In this document: one piece after another, positions 34,941-46,379 of the stretch
Position numbering within the stretch: position 1 is the stretch's first letter
Layout of the letters: each line of letters opens with the position of its first letter
Translations under genes and position numbers: made by a program
Notes under the pieces: model-generated
The model's input: only the letters and a program-made list of their open reading frames with translations
The model's database searches: none
Told to the model about the DNA's origin: nothing
Source: Streptococcus sp. SPS1
Lineage (GTDB): Bacteria > Bacillota > Bacilli > Lactobacillales > Streptococcaceae
NCBI RefSeq assembly: GCF_030439915.1
Contig: NZ_JAQFJG010000002.1
Span: 1-64,000 of the forward strand
Direction: 5' to 3'
DNA length: 64,000 bases

Positions 34941-37583
34941 ATGTTTAAAGAATGGAAAGCAATTTTTAAAAAACCAATCTTTATTATTGTCATGATAGGG
35001 ATTTCTCTTATTCCAGCTCTGTACAATATCATATTTTTATCCTCAATGTGGGATCCATATGGGAAATTATCGGACTTACCTGTGGCAGTTGTCAATAATG
35101 ATAAAGAGGCTTCCTATAATGGTAATAGCATGTCTATAGGAAAAGACATGGTGTCCAATTTAAAAGAAAATAAAACCTTGGATTTTCATTTCGTGGATGA
35201 AGATGAAGGAAAGAAGGGATTGGAAGATGGCGATTACTATATGGTAGTGACTTTACCCAGTGATTTATCTGAAAAAGCAGCTTCTATTTTAACGGATCAT
35301 CCAGAGCAAATGCAAATCGATTATCATACTTCAAGTGGTCATAGTTTTATTGCTAGCAAGATGAGCGATTCTGCTATGACACAATTAAAGCAGAATGTTT
35401 CTACCAATGTAACCGAGACCTATACCAAAGCTTTACTTAACAAAATGGTCGATTTAAAGGATGGCATGAGTCAAGCAGCTTCTGGTAGTGAAAAATTAAC
35501 TGATGGAGCGAATCAGTTAGTGGCAGGAAGTCAAACATTAACTACTAACCTACACTCTTTAGCAGATTCAAGTTTAACATTTTCAAATGGAACGGAGCAG
35601 TTTACTAAAGGATTATCTGCTTATGTTTCTGGTGTCGAACAACTTCATCTTGGCTTAGGGAATTTTAATAGTGGTTTAGTTACATATACTGGTGCAGTGA
35701 GTCAATTAGATAGTGGGTTAGGTCAATTATCTTCTAAAAGTCCTGAATTAGTAGGAGGAATCAATCAACTATATACTGGTGTAGAGTCCTATACTGGCGG
35801 TGTTTCTCAGCTCAATGCTGGTCTTAATCAATTTTCATCTGGTGTTAGTGCCTATACAAATGGAGTGGGAAATCTTGCAACAGGTGCTAATCAGTTATCT
35901 AATCAATTAGCTACACTTCGAATGGGTGTGGAGCAATTAAGTGAAGGGATTCAACAACTTTCTAGCAAGTTAGATGCTTCGTCTGGGAAAAAAGATCAAA
36001 TTAATCAATTATCTTCTGGTCTGAATCGGTTAAATCAAGTTATTCAAAATATTGATGTTGGAGATACAAAACAATTAGATTCTGTTTTATCAAGTATAGT
36101 ATCTCTTTCTAATCAAATGTTAGCAAGTGCTCAGTCTGAAAAAGCAACTACATTAGCCAATATTCAATCGACAGCAGCTTATCAATCATTGACAAGTGAG
36201 CAACAAGCTGAAATAAGTGCTTCTGTATCTCAAAATTCGACTGATAGTATTCAATCGGCTCAGTCAATTGTAGCTTTAGTACAAGGTTTACAGGGAAGTT
36301 TAGAAAACTTACAAAATCAATCATCTAATCTTTCGATTTTAAAAAATCAAGCTAATCAAGTATTACCTATTGCTTCTACTTCTTTGACAAGATTGTCAAG
36401 TGGATTAACAGAGATACAAGGAGCTGTTACTAGCAAATTAGTTCCTGCCAGTCAGTCGATTACATCGAGGGTAAATGCATATACTGCAGGAGTTGATAAA
36501 GTTTCTCAGGGCGCAAGTCAACTAAGTGAAAAAAATGCCACCTTGACAAGTAGTTTGGATCAACTAGTTTCAGGCTCAACTACCTTGACACAAAAATCTT
36601 CTAACTTGACAGCAGGAGTTGGTCAATTAGTTGAAAAAACTCCAGAATTAGTGTCTGGTATTGAAAAATTATCAACTGGCTCTAACCAATTGAATCAAAA
36701 GAGTCAAGAATTGATAGCAGGAGTTGATAAATTGCAGTCAGGCTCTAGCCAACTAGCTGACAAATCAAGTCAGTTAATTTCAGGTGCTTCTCAATTAGAA
36801 AGTGGAGCTAATAAATTGGCAGCTGGAGCTGGGAAACTAGCAGAAGGTGGAACAAAGTTAACTTCTGGATTGGAAGATTTACAGTCAGGAGTTGCTTCTT
36901 TGGGACAAGGATTAGGTAATGCTAGTGATCAACTCAAGTCAGCATCAACAGAATCTAAAAATGCAGAGATTTTGTCAAATCCTCTCAGTCTCTCCAAAAC
37001 TGACAATGACCAAGTTCCTGTAAATGGAATTGCAATGGCTCCTTATATGATATCAGTTGCTCTCTTTGTTGCAGCAATATCAACGAATATGATCTTTGCG
37101 AAGCTGCCTTCAGGACGTCATCCGGAGAGCCGCTGGGCTTGGTTGAAATCTCGAGCTGAAATAAATGGTGTTATAGCTGTTTTAGCAGGAATTTTGGTAT
37201 ATGGAGGAGTTCATCTTATTGGTCTAACTGCTAATCATGAAATGAGAACATTTATTCTCATCATCTTAACAAGTTTAGTATTCATGTCTATGGTGACTGC
37301 TTTAACAACGTGGAATAGCCGTATAGGAGCTTTCTTCTCTCTTATCTTGCTTTTATTACAGTTGGCATCAAGTGCCGGTACTTATCCACTTGCCTTGACA
37401 AATAATTTCTTTAGAGCTATTAATCCTTGGTTACCAATGAGTTATTCAGTTTCGGGATTACGACAAACAATTTCTATGACAGGAAATATTCATCATCAAG
37501 TCATTTTCCTTGTTGTGATATTAGCCCTATTTACTGGTTTAGGTATGCTAGCCTATCAACCTAAGAAAATGGAAGAAGATTAA
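34941..37583 (+). CDS. yhgE: YhgE/Pip domain membrane protein
   Basis: The start at 34941 (AAAAGGAGAAGCT upstream) gives 880 aa. The YhgE N-terminal domain is residues ~1-160 with one membrane helix (~11-33), followed by a ~500-residue stretch of repeated Q-L-x-x-G-x-x-x-L/Y-x-x-G units (probable elongated helical extracellular stalk), and five to six membrane helices at the C-terminus (ABC-2-like). The family includes the lactococcal phage-infection protein Pip and ESX/transport-linked proteins. Divergent TetR control is likely. Confidence 0.88.
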   Translation: MFKEWKAIFKKPIFIIVMIGISLIPALYNIIFLSSMWDPYGKLSDLPVAVVNNDKEASYNGNSMSIGKDMVSNLKENKTLDFHFVDEDEGKKGLEDGDYYMVVTLPSDLSEKAASILTDHPEQMQIDYHTSSGHSFIASKMSDSAMTQLKQNVSTNVTETYTKALLNKMVDLKDGMSQAASGSEKLTDGANQLVAGSQTLTTNLHSLADSSLTFSNGTEQFTKGLSAYVSGVEQLHLGLGNFNSGLVTYTGAVSQLDSGLGQLSSKSPELVGGINQLYTGVESYTGGVSQLNAGLNQFSSGVSAYTNGVGNLATGANQLSNQLATLRMGVEQLSEGIQQLSSKLDASSGKKDQINQLSSGLNRLNQVIQNIDVGDTKQLDSVLSSIVSLSNQMLASAQSEKATTLANIQSTAAYQSLTSEQQAEISASVSQNSTDSIQSAQSIVALVQGLQGSLENLQNQSSNLSILKNQANQVLPIASTSLTRLSSGLTEIQGAVTSKLVPASQSITSRVNAYTAGVDKVSQGASQLSEKNATLTSSLDQLVSGSTTLTQKSSNLTAGVGQLVEKTPELVSGIEKLSTGSNQLNQKSQELIAGVDKLQSGSSQLADKSSQLISGASQLESGANKLAAGAGKLAEGGTKLTSGLEDLQSGVASLGQGLGNASDQLKSASTESKNAEILSNPLSLSKTDNDQVPVNGIAMAPYMISVALFVAAISTNMIFAKLPSGRHPESRWAWLKSRAEINGVIAVLAGILVYGGVHLIGLTANHEMRTFILIILTSLVFMSMVTALTTWNSRIGAFFSLILLLLQLASSAGTYPLALTNNFFRAINPWLPMSYSVSGLRQTISMTGNIHHQVIFLVVILALFTGLGMLAYQPKKMEED

Positions 37584-37614
37584 AAAAATCGACCGATTAA
37601 CTGGTCGATTTTTT
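37583..37614. terminator. Bidirectional terminator between yhgE and yfhO
   Basis: AAATCGACC/GGTCGATTT (37586-37594/37603-37611) flanked by A- and T-runs serves both convergent genes. Confidence 0.9.
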
Positions 37615-40156
37615 AAACCTTAGATAACTTTCGTTTGTAATTATAGATTCCAAATAGTAAAAGTGAAGTAAAGGAACAGATTGATCCAGTAATAAAACCA
37701 TTGGGAATAAAGGAAAGTGTAATAGTTCCTTTTCCCTTAGGAACGTCAACTTTCATAAATCCAGTTTGAGCTTGTTTTATTTCTATTTTCTTACCATCTT
37801 GGTAGGCAGACCAACCTTTGTCATAAGGAATGGTGAAGAAAATAGATGTATCTTGTTGGACATCATATGTAGCAAAAACCTTGTTTTTAGAAGTTGATAC
37901 TGTGACAGGCTGTTCTTTGATTTTTTGAATTGCCTCAGTTAAAGTTAGGGTATCTAAACGATAGAAGGTAGGAGATTCAAATGATACTTGTGAATTTCCA
38001 GGGAAACTAACATTGATATTGAAAGTCTTTTTCTCTTTTGTATAGCCTAGATTAAAGAAGGAGAAGATATTATCAGTTGTAAAAGTTTTCTTTTTCCCAT
38101 TGACAAGCATGTCAACCTTTTTTTGTTTGTCATTAGAAAAGTGAAGGTTTGTGAAAGAAAGATAAACTTGGCTGTTTTCTGGCACTTCAATTTGATACTG
38201 GATTGTTGCATCCTCATTTGAAGAACTTGTGACACTAATCAAATCATCAGTATTTTCAGTTTTTTCATAGGGTATTGGAGAAAAATAATCAAAATCGACG
38301 TTAGCAAGTTGATTTAAAAACGAGGCTTGATTATCCAAAGTGTGTTCATTGAACTTGACATCATTGTAAACAGATTGACTAGCAAATGTAATCGGAAGAG
38401 AGAATTGATTTTCATATAGGGTAAGATTATCTTTTTGATAGATATCTTTAAAACCATACTTATCAATAGGACTGTCTGAGATATTGTACTGGATACCAAA
38501 TAAACTATCAGCCAAAATACTATTATTTGCATAGCGGAGATTGAGATTAGTCCCAGATGATTTAAAACCAAGTTTATCTAAAGTAGAGCTTGCTGAACGA
38601 TTTCGAACAGATGAAAATTGAGAGATTCCATTGTAGTTGAATTTCATACTGTCATTTCCTGTCTGAGTTTGTAGTTTTTCAGTACGAGTAAATTGATTTC
38701 CAATATATGTTGAGAAAGATTCCATAGCTGGGATATCTCGATTATAAGCACTTCGAGAAGCAAATCCCCATTCCTTAGCAATTCCGTCTATTTGAGATGA
38801 AGCATTTAAACTCATTTCAACCATTATAAATAAAGAGATTAGAATAGCAAATAGATTTACAGAGATAAATTTTTTAATAACTGCAGGGAGTAAAAGAGAA
38901 TAGACAACCAAAAATTCAAGAGTAAGTAGAATATTCAAATCTGTTAAAAAAGAATAATGTGATTTTAGATAGATGGTAGTTAAAAATCCTGTTACTATAA
39001 GAAAAAGCGAAACTAAAAAATTCCAGATTTTAATTTCTTTCAGACGATTTAAGACTTCCGCTGCTGTGTAAATTAACAAGGTAGAGAAAATCCAAGAATA
39101 GCGATGTAAAAACATATTTGGAGTATGCATACCTTGCCAAAATAAATCAAGAGCTTCTATATAAAAGCTTGCAATTAGAAATGCAAAGAAGATTGCATAG
39201 ATAAGTTTCACGTGAAACTTAATGGATGTCAGTGTAAAAAATAAAATGGTCAAAATAAAGGGAAGTAGTCCAACAAAAATCATTGGGATAGCCCCATACT
39301 TTGTTGTATCAAAGGAACCGATGAATTGCTTAGCAAAGAGATCAAGATACCAGCTACTTTCAGTTTGAAACTTTGTAACTTCAGTCAATTTTTCCCCATG
39401 TGTCTGTAAATCAAACAGAGTGGGAAGTGCCATAATCAAACTAGCCATACCAGCTAAAAAGGAAGTAACTATGAAATCAAGAACCGATGATTTTCGAGTC
39501 TTAAAATCCCACGAAATTTGACAGAGATACCAGAAAATAAGAAACAATACTGTCATATATCCAAAATAATAATTTTGAATAAATAAGATTGACAGACTTG
39601 TAAAGTACAAAAGGAGTTTCTTTTCAGTTATAAGTAGGTGTAAACCAGTTATAATTAAAGGAATCAAGATAAAAACATCTAGCCAGGTTTTTATCTCTAA
39701 TTGACTGACAGTGAAACTCATCAGAGCATAGGAAGTAGATAAAGCTAGTTTTAAAGGATTAGGAATCGATTGAAATAATTTATTTAAACTAAAGTAAGTT
39801 GACAGTCCAATCAATCCAAATTTTAAGAGAGTTGTCAGATAGACAGCATCTGGCATATTCGTTAGATCAAAAAAGTAAACTAGTGGTGAAAGGAAACTAC
39901 CTAAGTAATAACTAGATAGGGCATAGAAATTTAATCCGAGGCCACTTGTAAAGGTGTAAAACAAACTACCATTTCCATGTAGGATATTCCTTAGAGCTAT
40001 ATCAAAAATAACGTATTGATGAAAGCCATCTCCTAATAGTGGAGATGTATCGCTATTCCAGTAGATACCTTGAGATAGGTATACTCCTGTCATAATGACT
40101 ACGGGAATGATGAAGGAAACAAAATAGGTCCAATATGTTTTAAAAAATAATTTCAT
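37613..40156 (-). CDS. yfhO: YfhO-family membrane glycosyltransferase-like protein
   Basis: The 847-aa protein has 12-14 membrane helices over residues ~1-440 plus one at the C-terminus (~820-840), with a large extracytoplasmic domain (~450-810). YfhO members are GT-C-type enzymes; some glycosylate lipoteichoic or wall teichoic acid. The start MKLFFKTYWTYFVSF has a GAGGTAAC site. Substrate here is not known. Confidence 0.88.
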   Translation of the reverse strand: MKLFFKTYWTYFVSFIIPVVIMTGVYLSQGIYWNSDTSPLLGDGFHQYVIFDIALRNILHGNGSLFYTFTSGLGLNFYALSSYYLGSFLSPLVYFFDLTNMPDAVYLTTLLKFGLIGLSTYFSLNKLFQSIPNPLKLALSTSYALMSFTVSQLEIKTWLDVFILIPLIITGLHLLITEKKLLLYFTSLSILFIQNYYFGYMTVLFLIFWYLCQISWDFKTRKSSVLDFIVTSFLAGMASLIMALPTLFDLQTHGEKLTEVTKFQTESSWYLDLFAKQFIGSFDTTKYGAIPMIFVGLLPFILTILFFTLTSIKFHVKLIYAIFFAFLIASFYIEALDLFWQGMHTPNMFLHRYSWIFSTLLIYTAAEVLNRLKEIKIWNFLVSLFLIVTGFLTTIYLKSHYSFLTDLNILLTLEFLVVYSLLLPAVIKKFISVNLFAILISLFIMVEMSLNASSQIDGIAKEWGFASRSAYNRDIPAMESFSTYIGNQFTRTEKLQTQTGNDSMKFNYNGISQFSSVRNRSASSTLDKLGFKSSGTNLNLRYANNSILADSLFGIQYNISDSPIDKYGFKDIYQKDNLTLYENQFSLPITFASQSVYNDVKFNEHTLDNQASFLNQLANVDFDYFSPIPYEKTENTDDLISVTSSSNEDATIQYQIEVPENSQVYLSFTNLHFSNDKQKKVDMLVNGKKKTFTTDNIFSFFNLGYTKEKKTFNINVSFPGNSQVSFESPTFYRLDTLTLTEAIQKIKEQPVTVSTSKNKVFATYDVQQDTSIFFTIPYDKGWSAYQDGKKIEIKQAQTGFMKVDVPKGKGTITLSFIPNGFITGSICSFTSLLLFGIYNYKRKLSKV

Positions 40157-40176
40157 GTTACCTCATAAAATGTTAG

Positions 40177-40207
40177 AAAACTCAGCTGGTTAACCCAACT
40201 GAGTTTT
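40177..40207 (-). terminator. Terminator after the ABC-F gene
   Basis: AAAACTCAG/CTGAGTTTT (40177-40185/40199-40207) forms a 9-bp stem with an inner TGG/CCA, between the ABC-F and yfhO genes. Confidence 0.85.
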
Positions 40208-40217
40208 GAAGTTTTAT

Positions 40218-41840
40218 TTAGTCTTTCCAAAGTTCTTTAACTTTTGCTTGTACTTCTGCATTTTCTAGGAATTCATCGTAGGTTTCATCTATACGGTCAA
40301 TGACGCCATTTTTAGACAAGACAATGATATGGTTAGCTAGAGTTTGAATAAACTCGTGGTCATGACTGGCAAAGATGATTGATTCTTTAAAGTTTTTCAA
40401 TCCATCGTTCAAGCTTGAGATAGATTCCAAGTCCAAGTGATTGGTTGGATCATCAAGTACAAGGACATTTGATTTCAAGAGCATGAGTTTTGAAAGCATG
40501 ACACGAACTTTTTCTCCCCCTGACAAGACATTTACAGGTTTGTTAACTTCATCTCCAGAGAAGAGCATACGGCCGAGGAAACCACGTAGGAAAGTATTGT
40601 CATCTTCTTCTTTACTTGCGAATTGACGCAACCAGTCAAGAATTGATTCTCCCCCTGCGAAATCAGCTGAGTTATCTTTTGGCAGGTAAGATTGACTAGT
40701 TGTAACTCCCCACTTGACAGTTCCTTCATAGTCAATATCTCCCATGATTGCACGAATCAATGCAGTTGTTTGGATGTCATTTTGTCCGATAAGTGCTGTC
40801 TTATCACCTGGACGCAAGATGAAACTAATATTATCCAAGATAGTTTCACCATCAATCTTTACAGTTAGATTTTCTACTGTCAAGAGATCATTACCAATTT
40901 CACGCTCCGCTTTAAAGTTGATAAATGGATATTTACGACTAGATGGAACAATCTCTTCTAGCTCAATCTTATCAAGCATTTTCTTACGTGATGTTGCTTG
41001 TCTTGATTTAGAAGCATTGGCAGAGAAACGAGCTACGAATTCTTGCAATTGCTTAATTTTTTCCTCTGCTTTTGCATTACGGTCTGCTAGCAATTTAGCA
41101 GCAAGCTCAGAAGATTCCTTCCAGAAGTCGTAGTTTCCGACATAGAGTTTGATTTTTCCAAAGTCAAGGTCGGCCATGTGAGTACATACTTTGTTTAAGA
41201 AGTGACGGTCGTGGGATACTACGATAACTGTGTTATCAAAGTCAATCAAGAAGTCTTCTAACCAAGTAATCGATTGGATGTCCAAACCGTTGGTAGGCTC
41301 GTCCAAAAGAAGAACATCAGGTTTACCAAAAAGTGCTTTGGCAAGGAGAACTTTTACTTTCTCACCGTTGGCCAATTCGCTCATGTTTTGGTAGTGTAAT
41401 TCTTCTGGAATGTTTAGGTTTTGAAGGAGTTGAGAGGCTTCACTCTCTGCTTCCCAACCTCCAAGTTCGGCAAACTCTCCTTCGAGTTCGGCAGCACGAA
41501 CCCCGTCCTCGTCTGAGAAATCTTCCTTCATGTAGATAGCATCTTTCTCTTTCATGATGCTATAAAGTTTTTCATTTCCCATGATAACGACATCAATGGC
41601 ACGTTCATCTTCATAGTCAAAGTGATTTTGACGGAGAACAGAGAGACGCTCATCTGGACCAAGAGAGATGTGACCAGTAGTAGGTTCGATATCTCCAGCT
41701 AAAATTTTTAAAAAGGTTGATTTTCCGGCACCATTAGCACCGATTAATCCGTAAGTATTTCCTTCTGTAAATTTGATATTGACATCATCAAAAAGTTTGC
41801 GATCACTAAAACGTAGTGAAACATCAGATACTGTAAGCAA
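40218..41840 (-). CDS. ABC-F family ATPase (YbiT/YkpA-like)
   Basis: The 540-aa protein has two nucleotide-binding domains and no membrane segments, as in ABC-F translation factors. NBD1 has Walker A GANGAGKST (~residues 35-43) and ANGEKVKVLLAKAL...LLLDEPTNGLD. NBD2 has LSGGEKVRVMLSKLM...LVLDDPTNHLD but its Walker A region reads ALIGQNDIQTTAL, lacking the GKT/S. Between them is the charged linker (~245-310). Such proteins bind the ribosomal E site. Confidence 0.93.
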   Translation of the reverse strand: MLTVSDVSLRFSDRKLFDDVNIKFTEGNTYGLIGANGAGKSTFLKILAGDIEPTTGHISLGPDERLSVLRQNHFDYEDERAIDVVIMGNEKLYSIMKEKDAIYMKEDFSDEDGVRAAELEGEFAELGGWEAESEASQLLQNLNIPEELHYQNMSELANGEKVKVLLAKALFGKPDVLLLDEPTNGLDIQSITWLEDFLIDFDNTVIVVSHDRHFLNKVCTHMADLDFGKIKLYVGNYDFWKESSELAAKLLADRNAKAEEKIKQLQEFVARFSANASKSRQATSRKKMLDKIELEEIVPSSRKYPFINFKAEREIGNDLLTVENLTVKIDGETILDNISFILRPGDKTALIGQNDIQTTALIRAIMGDIDYEGTVKWGVTTSQSYLPKDNSADFAGGESILDWLRQFASKEEDDNTFLRGFLGRMLFSGDEVNKPVNVLSGGEKVRVMLSKLMLLKSNVLVLDDPTNHLDLESISSLNDGLKNFKESIIFASHDHEFIQTLANHIIVLSKNGVIDRIDETYDEFLENAEVQAKVKELWKD

Positions 41841-42045
41841 TGTTTTTCTCCTATATGTGTAATATATTTATTCTACTAGAAAATACGGAAATATTCAAAT
41901 TTTTATCTGTCAATTTTGTGTAAATTACATTTACAGCATACTTTACAAAAATCCGTAAATAGCAAGGTTGATTTATTTTTATAAATTGCGGTTATTTCAT
42001 TAAAAAAATGCTATAATTGAAGGGACTATATCGAAGGAGAACAAA
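41841..42045 (+). promoter_or_regulatory. Intergenic region with trpS promoter
   Basis: Divergent gap of 205 bp. A TATAAT (42012-42017) lies upstream of trpS with AAGGAG as ribosome site. TGTAAATTACATTTACA near 41916-41935 contains repeated TGTAA/TTACA motifs that could bind a regulator. No T-box leader is visible. Confidence 0.6.
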
Positions 42046-43071
42046 ATGACTAAACCCATTATTTTAACAGGAGACCGTCCAACAGGAAAATTGCATATTG
42101 GACATTATGTTGGAAGTCTCAAAAATCGAGTATTATTACAGGAAGAGGATAAGTATGATATGTTTGTGTTCTTGGCTGACCAACAAGCCTTGACAGATCA
42201 TGCCAAAGATCCTCAAACCATTGTAGAGTCTATCGGAAATGTTGCTTTGGATTATCTTGCAGTTGGATTGGATCCAAGTAAATCAACTATCTTTATTCAA
42301 AGCCAAATTCCAGAATTAGCTGAGTTGTCTATGTATTATATGAATTTGGTGTCATTAGCACGTTTGGAGCGCAATCCAACTGTCAAGACAGAGATTGCTC
42401 AAAAGGGATTTGGAGAAAGTATTCCAACAGGATTTTTGGTTTATCCAATTGCACAAGCAGCTGACATCACAGCCTTTAAGGCCAATTATGTTCCTGTTGG
42501 GACAGATCAGAAACCAATGATTGAGCAGACTCGTGAAATTGTTCGTTCTTTTAACAATGCATATAACTGTGATGTCTTGGTAGAACCGGAAGGTATTTAT
42601 CCAGAAAATGAGAGAGCGGGTCGTTTGCCTGGTTTAGATGGAAATGCTAAAATGTCTAAATCACTCAATAATGGTATTTATTTAGCTGATGATGCGGATA
42701 CTTTGCGTAAAAAAGTAATGAGTATGTATACAGATCCAGATCATATTCGAGTGGAAGATCCAGGTAAGATTGAGGGAAATATGGTTTTCCATTATCTAGA
42801 TGTTTTTGGTCGCCCAGAAGATGCTCAAGAAATTGCTGACATGAAAGAACATTATCAACGAGGTGGTCTTGGTGATGTGAAGACAAAGCGTTATCTACTT
42901 GAAATACTAGAACGTGAACTTGGTCCTATTCGTGAGCGCCGTATTGAATTTGCTAAGGATATGGGAGAAGTTTATAATATGCTTCAAAAAGGTAGTGAAA
43001 GAGCGCGTGAAGTTGCAGGTCAAACCCTATCTGAGGTAAAAGGAGCAATGGGACTTCATTACTTTAACTAA
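42046..43071 (+). CDS. trpS: Tryptophanyl-tRNA synthetase
   Basis: The 341-aa class I synthetase has the HIGH box variant in [17 protein letters not shown] (residues ~9-25) and the KMSKS loop in [13 protein letters not shown] (~203-215). It charges tRNA-Trp. Monocistronic with its own terminator. Confidence 0.98.
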   Translation: MTKPIILTGDRPTGKLHIGHYVGSLKNRVLLQEEDKYDMFVFLADQQALTDHAKDPQTIVESIGNVALDYLAVGLDPSKSTIFIQSQIPELAELSMYYMNLVSLARLERNPTVKTEIAQKGFGESIPTGFLVYPIAQAADITAFKANYVPVGTDQKPMIEQTREIVRSFNNAYNCDVLVEPEGIYPENERAGRLPGLDGNAKMSKSLNNGIYLADDADTLRKKVMSMYTDPDHIRVEDPGKIEGNMVFHYLDVFGRPEDAQEIADMKEHYQRGGLGDVKTKRYLLEILERELGPIRERRIEFAKDMGEVYNMLQKGSERAREVAGQTLSEVKGAMGLHYFN

Positions 43072-43086
43072 GTTTATTTTACAAGA

Positions 43087-43122
43087 AACTATCATTTCTA
43101 TCTCAAAGAAAAGATAGTTTTT
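43087..43122 (+). terminator. Terminator after trpS
   Basis: AACTATC/GATAGTT (43087-43093/43113-43119) is followed by TTTTTATTT. Confidence 0.85.
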
Positions 43123-43144
43123 TATTTACCCCTGTAACATTTGA

Positions 43145-44701
<1,557 letters not shown>

Positions 44702-44714
44702 AAAAACAATGAAA

Positions 44715-44743
44715 AGAACTCCAGTAAAAACAGGAGTTCTTTT
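44715..44743. terminator. Bidirectional terminator between guaB and recF
   Basis: AGAACTCC/GGAGTTCT (44715-44722/44733-44740) with flanking A and T runs lies between the convergent genes. Confidence 0.88.
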
Positions 44744-44752
44744 ACAATGTTG

Positions 44753-45850
44753 TCAATTTTCATTTACAGCAACTTTACCATCCTGAATAGTGAAGATACT
44801 TAGATTTTCTGGCAGATTTTGAAGATGATCTAAGCTTGTTGTTGTGATAAAGGTTTGGATTGAATGAGAAATCGTTTCTAATAATTTTAGTTGTCTAGTG
44901 TTGTCAAGTTCGCTCATAACATCGTCAAGCAGTAATATTGGAGATTCTGTAGTAATGCTTTCCATTAATTCGATTTCTGCTAATTTTATCGAGAGGACGA
45001 GACTACGATGTTGACCTTGACTTCCGAAACTAGCATCCATCCCATTTATATAAAAAGAAATGTCATCTCGATGAGGACCGACACCAGTATTCTTTTTAAA
45101 TAAATCTCTGGATCTACTTTTTTCTAAAGCAATTTTGAAAGATTCTGACAAGTCTTCTTTGTCAGTTATCTTTACAGAAGATTGATAGGATATTGACAAT
45201 TCTTCAATCTGATTAGAAAGTTCAAAATGTTTCTTACGACCAAAATGCTCTAGTTTTTTTATGAAATCTAAGCGGTGATTCATCACACGACATCCATAAT
45301 CAACTAGCTGATCATCTAAGACTGAAAGGAAGGTTTCATCTATTTTTTGAGCTGATTTTAGGTAAGTGTTTCTTTGCTTTAGGATGTGGTTATAATTGGT
45401 TAAGTCAGATAAATAGATTGGCTTGATTTGTCCAAGTTCCATATCAATGAATTTTCGTCGAACCGAAGGTGCTCCTTTAATTAGTTGTAAATCTTCAGGA
45501 GCAAATAAGACAACATTCATGTGTCCTACATAATCTGAAAGGCGTGCCTGTTTTAAATGATTAACTTTTGTCACACGTCCTTTTTGTGTTAGTTCGATTT
45601 CGAGGGGAATAGATCCCGTTTTTTTCTGAACAAGACCTGAAAGATGAAGTTGTTCCTCATCAAAATGAATGAGATTTTTATCTGTTCGAGTTCGATGACT
45701 ACGCGTTAAGGCTAAAAAATAGATAGCCTCTAACATATTTGTTTTTCCTTGTGCATTACGTCCCAAAAAGACATTCAATTTAGGATTAAAGTCTATTTTC
45801 GTCTCTTTGTAATTACGAAAAGTCTTGAGAGATAGGTGTTGTAGCCACAT
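44753..45850 (-). CDS. recF: Recombination mediator RecF
   Basis: The 365-aa SMC-like ATPase has Walker [10 protein letters not shown] (~29-37), signature [17 protein letters not shown] and Walker [13 protein letters not shown]. RecF with RecO/RecR loads RecA at gaps. It follows yaaA by 2 bp on the same strand. Confidence 0.98.
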   Translation of the reverse strand: MWLQHLSLKTFRNYKETKIDFNPKLNVFLGRNAQGKTNMLEAIYFLALTRSHRTRTDKNLIHFDEEQLHLSGLVQKKTGSIPLEIELTQKGRVTKVNHLKQARLSDYVGHMNVVLFAPEDLQLIKGAPSVRRKFIDMELGQIKPIYLSDLTNYNHILKQRNTYLKSAQKIDETFLSVLDDQLVDYGCRVMNHRLDFIKKLEHFGRKKHFELSNQIEELSISYQSSVKITDKEDLSESFKIALEKSRSRDLFKKNTGVGPHRDDISFYINGMDASFGSQGQHRSLVLSIKLAEIELMESITTESPILLLDDVMSELDNTRQLKLLETISHSIQTFITTTSLDHLQNLPENLSIFTIQDGKVAVNEN

Positions 45851-45852
45851 GA

Positions 45853-46221
45853 TTATCTACCAGGGAATCGCGGAGCTTGTTTGCTTTTGGGTGATGAAGT
45901 AGGTTTAGAGTTGTCTTTTTTTACTCCTTTATTCATCTCCTTAACAAGTTTAGCGATTCGTTCTTTTTCAACTTTATCAGCTTGGTATTCATCTAGTTCT
46001 TCAGAAGTAGGTTGTGTCAACAAGATGTCAATATTCATGTCAGGGATGTCAACTTTATCGCCAATACGAAGTTTTTTACCGCGACGACTCTCTAATTCCC
46101 CATTAAAGTAAACAGAATGTTCAGAGAGAAAGGATTTGATAGCTCCTCCGCTATGTGTGATTCCAAGTTCTTTGAGTAGTGCTTGGAGGGTAATAAATTC
46201 TTCAAATAATTTGTATTCCAT
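45853..46221 (-). CDS. yaaA: S4-domain protein YaaA
   Basis: The 122-aa protein starts with an S4-like RNA-binding domain (residues ~10-70; [21 protein letters not shown]...[17 protein letters not shown]) and ends in a basic, Lys/Ser/Pro-rich tail. In Bacillus YaaA precedes recF and is implicated in 50S assembly. The same yaaA-recF pairing is kept here. Confidence 0.9.
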   Translation of the reverse strand: MEYKLFEEFITLQALLKELGITHSGGAIKSFLSEHSVYFNGELESRRGKKLRIGDKVDIPDMNIDILLTQPTSEELDEYQADKVEKERIAKLVKEMNKGVKKDNSKPTSSPKSKQAPRFPGR

Positions 46222-46379
46222 AATTCACCTCAATCTTTGGTATTATACCATATTTTCCTAAAAATAGTGAGAGAAACAGGGAGAAATGTAAGCGATTTTT
46301 ATTTCAAAAGTGTTACAGAGAACAAGAAAATTTCAGGTTTTCGTGATATAATAGAAGTCTGTATATAAGGAGGTAAATC
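46222..46379 (+). promoter_or_regulatory. Divergent yaaA / yfmF promoter region
   Basis: Gap of 158 bp. TATAAT at 46346-46351 precedes the yfmF ribosome site AAGGAGGTAAATC. No further structure noted. Confidence 0.6.
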
